This document shows positions 58,723 to 63,751 of a stretch of DNA of 63,751 nucleotides, piece by piece. The position numbers were made by a program, and so were the translations under genes. Source of the stretch: Planctomycetota bacterium (GTDB taxonomy: Bacteria; Planctomycetota; Phycisphaerae; Phycisphaerales; Phycisphaeraceae); the NCBI GenBank assembly GCA_021413865.1, contig JAIOPN010000009.1, positions 1 through 63,751 on the forward strand. The letters are read 5' to 3'. The notes beneath the pieces were generated by a model, which worked only from the letters and a program-made list of their open reading frames with translations, made no database searches and had not been told where the DNA came from. Position 1 is the first letter of the stretch. Each line of letters opens with the position of its first letter.

Positions 58723-59363
58723 CCAACGCACCCACGGGCGGCGACGCCTACCTCGACCCCTACCGCCGGTCCCACGCACAGCACGGCGCGGGCTTCGACG
58801 TCACGCTCTGGGCCAACCCGCGCAGCCAGCGGCTGCGCTTCGAGGTGTTCACGCAGATGCACTTCTTCGGCGGCCGGCGCGTCCTCGACGCCGGCTGCAG
58901 CCGCGGCGACTTCGCCGCATACCTCGTCGAACGCGACATCCCCTTCGCACGCTACATCGGCATCGACGCGCTGTGCGAGGTCGTGGACTTCGCCAACAAG
59001 CGCAACCTGCCCCGCTGCGAGTTCCACTGCGGCGACTTCGTCACCAAACCCGAATTGCTCCGCACCGGCGAGCCCGATGTGGTCTGCATCTCCGGCTCGC
59101 TCAACACCATGACCGACACGCAGGTCTTCGCCGTGCTCGGGGCCGCGTGGGCCGCCGCCGGGCAGACGCTCATGTTCAACTTTCTCTCCGACCGCGCCGC
59201 CCCCAACGCCCCGGCGCAGGTGGATTACTCCCGCCGGCTCGACACCATGCGGTTGCTCGACTGGGCGCTCTCGCTCACCTCGCAGGTCCAGTTCCGCCAG
59301 GACTACTTCCGGCTAGGTCACGACGCGACGATCGTGATGGAGAAGGCCGGCCCGTCGAAGTAA
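58719..59363 (+). CDS. SAM-dependent methyltransferase
   Basis: A 214-aa class I methyltransferase. Motif I is RRVLDAGCSRGDFAAYL, followed by IGIDALCEVV (acidic residue for ribose) and CEFHCGDFVTKP (motif III region). DVVCISGSLNTMTD precedes the substrate half. It is coupled to the CNNM gene (ATGA-type overlap at 58719-58722) and converges with PhyH genes. The methyl acceptor is unknown. Confidence 0.88.
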   Translation: MTNAPTGGDAYLDPYRRSHAQHGAGFDVTLWANPRSQRLRFEVFTQMHFFGGRRVLDAGCSRGDFAAYLVERDIPFARYIGIDALCEVVDFANKRNLPRCEFHCGDFVTKPELLRTGEPDVVCISGSLNTMTDTQVFAVLGAAWAAAGQTLMFNFLSDRAAPNAPAQVDYSRRLDTMRLLDWALSLTSQVQFRQDYFRLGHDATIVMEKAGPSK

Positions 59364-59407
59364 CCATCCGGCTCTGTCGAAATCGGGCGCGTCTCAAATC
59401 CGCGGTG

Positions 59408-60268
59408 TCACGGCGTCGCCGTGGGGGAGAGCTCCGTCACAGGGGTGGACATCTCCCAATCCTGCTTCTTCGTGCGGCGCTCGGCGCAGATCGGGCCGAC
59501 GTGCTTCATCCACGCCGCGAACTCGGGTGTGTTCATGAAGTCGTGGAGCGTGGCGCGTTTGCGGTAGGGCACGTAGTTGCCGATGTGCCAGAGGGAGTTG
59601 CGGTAGAGCAGGAAGTCGCCGGCGTCGAGGTGGACCTGCGTGGCGCCGGGGAGGGACTTGCAGTATTCGAGGCAGGCGCGCTCGCGTTCCTCGTCGCAGG
59701 TGCAGGCCGAGAGGTCCGGGCCGTTGATCGGCCGGGTGGGGAACCGCGCGGTCTCGCCGGGCAGGTCGCGGCGCATGTGGCTGCCGGGGACGACCCACGT
59801 CGAGAGGTCTTCATACAAGGCGCAGTTGACCTGGTTGAAGAGGCGGAGGTTGGTGATCTGCGGCTCCCACTCGGCCAGGGGCAGGCCGGTCATGTTGTCG
59901 CGCCAGTCACGGTGCCACGCGGTGCACCAGGATTCGGCGGCGGGCTCGATCAGGATGCCCAGCCCGCAATCCTTGCCCTCACGGATGCCCCACCAGTTCT
60001 CGTGGGGGAGAACCGTGTCCACCGCCTTTCGCAGGTCGGGCAGGTTGGAGTAGTCGCGGAACGGCTGGAGGTTCAGCTCGTTGGGGTAGCGGGTGACGGG
60101 CTGGAGGCGCTGGGCGCTGGGGCCGGCCGCCTTGCGCGCGACCTCGCGCGCCTTGTCGGCCTCGCGGCGCAGGTCGCGGATCAGCGTCGGCGGGATGATC
60201 CGCCGGAACACGACAAAGCCGTTGAGGTGGTAGCTCCTGAGATCGTCGTCGGTCACTTGGTAGGCCAT
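59408..60268 (-). CDS. Phytanoyl-CoA dioxygenase-like oxygenase
   Basis: A 286-aa PhyH-fold enzyme starting MAYQVTDDDLRSYHLNGFVV. The first iron ligands are in CTAWHRDWRDN (H-x-x-D or H-R-D), and WVVPGSHMRRDLPGE and LWHIGNYVPYRKRATLH give the distal His and the Arg. A long Cys-containing loop (CTCDEERERACLEYC) is specific to it. It lies 46 nt downstream of a close paralogue (60315-61154) on the same strand, a second tandem PhyH pair in the window. Substrate unknown. Confidence 0.88.
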   Translation of the reverse strand: MAYQVTDDDLRSYHLNGFVVFRRIIPPTLIRDLRREADKAREVARKAAGPSAQRLQPVTRYPNELNLQPFRDYSNLPDLRKAVDTVLPHENWWGIREGKDCGLGILIEPAAESWCTAWHRDWRDNMTGLPLAEWEPQITNLRLFNQVNCALYEDLSTWVVPGSHMRRDLPGETARFPTRPINGPDLSACTCDEERERACLEYCKSLPGATQVHLDAGDFLLYRNSLWHIGNYVPYRKRATLHDFMNTPEFAAWMKHVGPICAERRTKKQDWEMSTPVTELSPTATP

Positions 60269-60314
60269 GGGATTCCTCAAGAACAGAGGTAGTAGGGGGT
60301 TGGGGATTGTAGTT

Positions 60315-61154
60315 TCAGGCAACCGCGGGGGCGGCGGCGGCGGCGGGCTGGAGGTCGGCCTTGCGCGTCCAGCGCGGCGAGCCGCCCTTGATCCACTGCC
60401 GCCACCACGCCTCGTACTCGGGCGTGAAGACGGCGTCGTGGAGCGTGGCGCGTTTTTTGTACGGCGTGTAGTTGCCCGTGTGCCAGCCGATGGGGCGGTA
60501 CATGGCGAAGTCGCCCGCGTTGAGCCGCAGCTGCACCGCGCCGGGCATGCCCATCGTGTAGTTCAGGCAGAGCCGCTCGCGCTCAACCGGGTCCGTCACC
60601 TTGCCGAACGGCTGCCAGTTTTTGTCGGGTGAATTGTTGGCGGCGAAGACCTCGCCGGGCATGTCGCGCATCCGCAGGTTGCTGCCGGGCACGAACCAGG
60701 TGCAGTCGTCGTCGTACAGCGGGCAGTTCACCTGGTTGGCGCTGTTCCAGTCGAGCATGATGTCCACGAACTCCTCGACGGGCAGGCGCGAGGTGGCGAG
60801 CGTCATGTCGCGGTGCCAGGCGGTGCACCAGGGCATCGTCGTCGGGCTCAGGAGGATACCCATCGCGTTGAGGTTGCCGGTGTAGTGGCGCGGCGAGAGC
60901 ACCTGGTCCAGCGCCTCGCGCAGCTCGGGGAGTTGGGCGTACTCGCGGAAGGGCTTGAGGTCGAGCAGGCCCTCGTGCTTGTCCACGGGCTGGAGGCGCT
61001 GCGCGTTGACGTCGGTCTTGTGGGCGAAGTCGGCGGCCTTGTCCGCCTCGCGGCGCAGGTCGCGCACGAGCGAGACGGGCACGACCTGGCGGAACACGAT
61101 GTAACCGTCCCGGTAGTAACCGGTGATCTGCTCTTCGCTTAGTTTGTAGGCCAT
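60315..61154 (-). CDS. Phytanoyl-CoA dioxygenase-like oxygenase, tandem paralogue
   Basis: A 279-aa paralogue of the downstream gene: MAYKLSEEQITGYYRDGYIV at the start, DLRREADKA, SAQRLQPV-like NAQRLQPV, CTAWHRDMTLA (iron ligands), WFVPGSNLRMRDMPGE, and WHTGNYTPYKKRATLHD (distal His/Arg). The C-terminus is a poly-Ala/Pro tail. GGGAG precedes the ATG. A family B hairpin and a cobalamin riboswitch lie upstream but point the other way. The substrate is unknown. Confidence 0.88.
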   Translation of the reverse strand: MAYKLSEEQITGYYRDGYIVFRQVVPVSLVRDLRREADKAADFAHKTDVNAQRLQPVDKHEGLLDLKPFREYAQLPELREALDQVLSPRHYTGNLNAMGILLSPTTMPWCTAWHRDMTLATSRLPVEEFVDIMLDWNSANQVNCPLYDDDCTWFVPGSNLRMRDMPGEVFAANNSPDKNWQPFGKVTDPVERERLCLNYTMGMPGAVQLRLNAGDFAMYRPIGWHTGNYTPYKKRATLHDAVFTPEYEAWWRQWIKGGSPRWTRKADLQPAAAAAPAVA

Positions 61155-61237
61155 GGCGTCGCTCCCACCCGCGTCCCGGGACGTAACAGCATGCCCCGCG
61201 AGCGGCGGGTGTCAAGGGGTTAGCCAGATCACTTTTC

Positions 61238-61270
61238 CCATAGCCCCCGGCCGACCCGGGGGCTATGGGG
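61238..61270. repeat. Family B solo hairpin
   Basis: CCCATAGCCCCCGG-CCGA-CCCGGGGGCTATGGG. The same arms as 14296-14329. It lies between the divergent PhyH gene and the riboswitch. Confidence 0.75.
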
Positions 61271-61334
61271 CGGAGGGACGTACATGCGCCGAGACCCTTG
61301 CATCTTCCGCCGCGACGGGATAAGTTCGCTCCCG

Positions 61335-61582
61335 GACCGATAGGTGCCCGCGGGAGTACCGCCCTTGAGGCGGCTTGCGGGTGAAAAGGGAAGTGGGGTG
61401 CGGAACGGCTGGTGGAAACACCGGTTGTTCCAACTCCCCCGCGGACGCGCCGCCGTAAAGGGCGGATCAGGGTGCGAAGTGCACCGCTGACCCAGGGCCG
61501 ACGAAACGCCACTGACGATCCCGCAATGGGGCCGTCGGGAAGGCGCAAAGGCCTCAGCCCCAAGCCGGAAGACCTGCCTGTC
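61335..61582 (+). ncRNA. Cobalamin (B12) riboswitch
   Basis: The conserved elements of the cobalamin aptamer are present in order on the plus strand: ATAGGTGCC at 61340, GGTGAAAAGGGAA at about 61380-61392, a P5/P6-like arm ending CCCCCGC near 61440, GCCACTG at 61508-61514, GGGAAGGCG at 61537-61545, and CCCCAAGCCGGAAGACCTGC (the B12 box region) at 61559-61578. The length of about 245 nt is normal to long. The downstream 150 nt contain CTGTTC-GAACAG and other short stems that could be the expression platform before the ATG at 61734. The sequence pattern is specific; confidence is high that it is this class. Confidence 0.9.
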
Positions 61583-61733
61583 GAGTGCCGTTGTGTGTCC
61601 TCGCGAATGGGACGCCGCGGGCTCGATCTGTTCATTTCCCCTTTGAACAGTTCCCCCCGGCAAAAAACTCCCACGTGAGGGCGGTCTCTTCACACAAGGG
61701 GTTGCCCCGCGCGAATCGGGGCAGGGAGTCTGT

Positions 61734-62324
61734 ATGCAGGTCCGCGGTCCTATCGTGTCCTTTTCCAGTTTCCGTGGTCTGCTCGTTGCCGTGGCGCTGA
61801 TGGCGGGGGTGCTGTTCCTCGCCACGCCCAACGCCCGCGCGGCGACCGTCACCCCCGTCGGCACCGGGGACAGTTGGGCGGGCGTCGTAGTCCAGTTTCA
61901 GAACGGCCACACCTATGCCTTCCAGGTTTTCTACACCGGCCCGACGACGACGGGCATCAATTTGCTGGACATCCTCGACAGCGGATTGGGCGCTGACTTC
62001 ACGCTCACGGCGCCCGACTTCCCGCCCTTCGGCCGGTTCGTGGACGGCATCGGCTACCTGACCGACAGCAACAGCGGCTACGGCGGCGGCGACAACTGGT
62101 GGCACTACTGGACCAAGGACGCCGGCGCTCCCGCGTGGTACCTGGGCCTGGGCGCCGAGGACCCGGGCGCGACCACCCGCGTCATCCACAACGGCGACCT
62201 CGATGGCTGGGTGTACGGCAGCGAGACCGCGCCCTCCATCTCCTCCATCCCCGAGCCGACCGCCATCCTGATCCTCGGAACCGCCGTGCCCATGCTGCTC
62301 GCACGCCGACGAACCCGTCGATGA
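61734..62324 (+). CDS. PEP-CTERM protein with transcobalamin-like (DUF4430-like) domain
   Basis: A 196-aa exported protein. The signal peptide ends near NARAA (residues 1-37). Residues about 60-163 follow the DUF4430/transcobalamin C-terminal pattern: TTTGINLLDIL, FGRFVDGIGYL, NWWHYWTKDAGAPAWYLGLG and IHNGDLDGWVYG. In transcobalamin and intrinsic factor this beta-domain contacts the vitamin. The tail SSIPEPTAILILGTAVPMLL with RRRTRR is a PEP-CTERM sorting signal. The SD AGGGAG precedes the ATG. A B12 riboswitch lies directly upstream and a prepilin-like gene overlaps downstream, suggesting B12 binding at the surface (inference). Confidence 0.82.
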   Translation: MQVRGPIVSFSSFRGLLVAVALMAGVLFLATPNARAATVTPVGTGDSWAGVVVQFQNGHTYAFQVFYTGPTTTGINLLDILDSGLGADFTLTAPDFPPFGRFVDGIGYLTDSNSGYGGGDNWWHYWTKDAGAPAWYLGLGAEDPGATTRVIHNGDLDGWVYGSETAPSISSIPEPTAILILGTAVPMLLARRRTRR

Positions 62325-63139
62325 GTGTTTGCGTTCCATCACGCGGCCGCGCCTCCGCCCCCGGTGTCGGGGGGGGCGGAGGCCGGCGCGCGTTTACGCT
62401 GGTCGAGCTGATGGTCGTCATCTCGATCATCGCGATCCTGATGGGCCTGCTCATGCCCGCGTTGGGCGCGGGGCGGGACTCGGCGCGGGCCACGCGCTGC
62501 CTGGCGAACCTCTCCTCGCTGGGCCGGGGGATGGGCATGTACCACAACGACTTCAAGGAGTATTTCATCCCCGGCTATCGCGCCAACTGGCCGGTCGCGG
62601 GACGCACCACCTATTTCTGGGGCTCGATCAAGCCCGGTGGCTCGGTCGAGCGCTCCGCCAGCGGGTTCATGACCTACCTCTCCGAAACGAGCGAGGCCTT
62701 CACCTGCCCGATGCAGCCCTGGGGGAGCTACATCCCCCAGGCCGGCGCCAACGAGACGACGACCAACTTCGGCTACAACGGCTGGTGCCTCGACCCGCCC
62801 TGGTGGAACCGCAAGGACTCGGGCGGCAACCCGATGCCGCGTAAACGCCTGGCCGACGTCACGCGGCCCGACCAGCTCTTCGTCTTCGCCGACTCGGCGA
62901 TGTTCTGGAAGCCCGCGGGCATCCCCGTCCTCCAGAACAGCACCTCGCTCGACCCCGTCTCCTTCAACGGCACGGCCAACACAACGCCCACCACCCATTT
63001 CCGGCACCACGGCCGGGCCAACGCGCTCACCGCCGACGCCGCCGCCCGCGCCTACGACACCGAGGGCGTGGCCATGTTCAACCCGGAAAAAAACACCGGG
63101 TTCGTCGGGGCCGACAACAAGCCGCACTACGACCAGTGA
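62321..63139 (+). CDS. Prepilin-like protein in the riboswitch operon
   Basis: A 272-aa pseudopilin-like protein: RRAFTLVELMVVISIIAILM is a standard prepilin signal with Ala before the Phe. The soluble part contains CLANLSSLGRGMGMYHNDFK and TTHFRHHGRANALTADAAAR, an H-x-DG-type ending with Ala-Asp. The ATG overlaps the stop of the PEP-CTERM gene (ATGA), so the two are translationally coupled and both under the cobalamin riboswitch. It may be a minor pilin assembling or presenting the partner; no secretion ATPase is near. Confidence 0.85.
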   Translation: MSVCVPSRGRASAPGVGGGGGRRAFTLVELMVVISIIAILMGLLMPALGAGRDSARATRCLANLSSLGRGMGMYHNDFKEYFIPGYRANWPVAGRTTYFWGSIKPGGSVERSASGFMTYLSETSEAFTCPMQPWGSYIPQAGANETTTNFGYNGWCLDPPWWNRKDSGGNPMPRKRLADVTRPDQLFVFADSAMFWKPAGIPVLQNSTSLDPVSFNGTANTTPTTHFRHHGRANALTADAAARAYDTEGVAMFNPEKNTGFVGADNKPHYDQ

Positions 63140-63201
63140 TGGCGATGGGGCACCGGGCGGGTGTGTGCCGCCCCTTCCGCCGGTATAGTTGATGCACCGC
63201 C

Positions 63202-63615
63202 ATGAAACACGCAATCACGCTGATCCTGTGCTTCCTCCTCGTCGCCGCCCTGAGCGGCTGCTCGCGCGAGGAGTACAAACAGGGCGGGCTGGGCGTCGAT
63301 TCGGTGTGGGGCAAGAAAATCAACGCGATGCTCAGCGAGCTGCGCGCCCAGGGCATCAACAAGATCGACGACATCCTCGCCGCGCAGGCGAACCCGGGGC
63401 TGAACGCCGATGAGCTGTCACGCGTGCGCAACTCGGTGACGCGCCTGATCGAGGCGCCCTCCGCCAAGCTCATCAGCGTCGATTCGTTTGGCGACCAAGC
63501 CATCCGCGCGGGCTTCGAGATCACCATCTCCAAGGACGGCAAGGAAGTGCCGACACAGGTGTACATGCTCCTGACGAACATGGACAACAAGCTCTACTGG
63601 CTCGGGCCGAACTAG
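63202..63615 (+). CDS. Small lipoprotein of unknown function
   Basis: A 137-aa lipoprotein (ITLILCFLLVAALSGCSREE; lipobox LSGC). The mature part is a helical segment (MLSELRAQGINKIDDILAAQ) followed by a beta-rich end (AGFEITISKDGKEVPTQVYM). No family recognised. It lies 62 nt after the prepilin-like gene on the same strand and could still belong to the riboswitch transcript, but has its own gap with possible promoter (GGTATAGTTGATG at 63181). Confidence 0.75.
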   Translation: MKHAITLILCFLLVAALSGCSREEYKQGGLGVDSVWGKKINAMLSELRAQGINKIDDILAAQANPGLNADELSRVRNSVTRLIEAPSAKLISVDSFGDQAIRAGFEITISKDGKEVPTQVYMLLTNMDNKLYWLGPN

Positions 63616-63727
63616 AGCATCCCCAACGCATGCGTAGCGCGTACGGCGCATGTTCGGTATTGCGCTCTTGAGGTTGCCGCGTTAGATTCGCTCCACGCCC
63701 GGGTTTGAACGGGTGATGGAGCCAGGG

Positions 63728-63751
63728 ATGGGCGCATCGTATTCGCAGGAC
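63728..63751 (+). CDS. Possible IS630-type transposase, first eight codons
   Basis: MGASYSQD reads to the edge. Many IS630-family transposases begin with a similar M-x-x-x-YSQDLR sequence. GGAGCCAGGG just upstream can serve as SD. The 110 bp before it (from about 63618) would include the left IS end, though no terminal repeat can be confirmed without the other end. Eight residues only; a tentative call. Confidence 0.4.

Overview
The window looks like a chromosomal piece of a high-GC planctomycete, most likely a Phycisphaerae-type lineage. This is an inference from gene content: two PEP-CTERM proteins, two prepilin-like (H-x-DG type) proteins, a single-chain AroD-AroE fusion, an animal/fungal-type (GT3) glycogen synthase, several phytanoyl-CoA dioxygenase-like (PhyH) enzymes, LpxB, and many intergenic inverted repeats. 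No rRNA, tRNA, CRISPR array or complete insertion sequence was found.

Layout. 1-4.6 kb: a cut-off GH5 glycosidase, a zinc-ribbon protein, a secreted protein, DnaA and a GlmU-like enzyme. 4.8-8.4 kb: dihydrolipoyl dehydrogenase, a small lipoprotein flanked by inverted repeat copies, a Spy/CpxP-like secreted protein and a Rieske lipoprotein. 8.5-13.5 kb: a tightly coupled DevC-DevA-DevB type exporter running into rmlA and rmlB, probably sugar-nucleotide synthesis plus glycoconjugate export. 13.6-22.3 kb: epimerase, beta-propeller protein, enolase-superfamily dehydratase, PEP-CTERM protein, RNase D, LpxB and a sugar-phosphate isomerase-like protein. 22.4-26.3 kb: FlgM with an unlisted 51-aa ORF upstream, a VanZ-MurJ fusion and a ParA ATPase. 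26.4-33.8 kb: PhyH enzymes with a recurrent small partner protein, GT3 glycogen synthase, a CDGSH protein and a sialidase-like protein. 33.9-48.0 kb: acyltransferase, SGNH hydrolase, Nudix, AroDE, a repeat-invaded ketosynthase, a 1238-aa indolepyruvate oxidoreductase, epimerase, YraN, aldehyde dehydrogenase and a TauE-like protein. 48.2-56.3 kb: gcvPA-gcvPB with a DUF4160-DUF2442 pair spliced between them, and a potABCD polyamine ABC transporter. 56.6-63.7 kb: prepilin-like protein, CNNM/CorC-type protein, methyltransferase, two more PhyH enzymes, then a cobalamin riboswitch leading into a PEP-CTERM protein with a transcobalamin-like (DUF4430-like) domain and a prepilin-like protein. The window ends in what looks like the first codons of an IS630-type transposase.

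Most notable: (1) the riboswitch, transcobalamin-like PEP-CTERM protein and pseudopilin unit, a candidate surface B12-capture system; (2) the DUF4160/DUF2442 toxin-antitoxin-like pair translationally embedded inside the glycine-decarboxylase operon; (3) an undescribed small protein family that twice precedes a PhyH dioxygenase; (4) paired 36-bp repeats inserted in frame in a ketosynthase gene; (5) at least six unrelated families of long inverted repeats filling the intergenic spaces. Start codons were re-chosen wherever a Shine-Dalgarno (SD) sequence or family alignment favoured an internal start.
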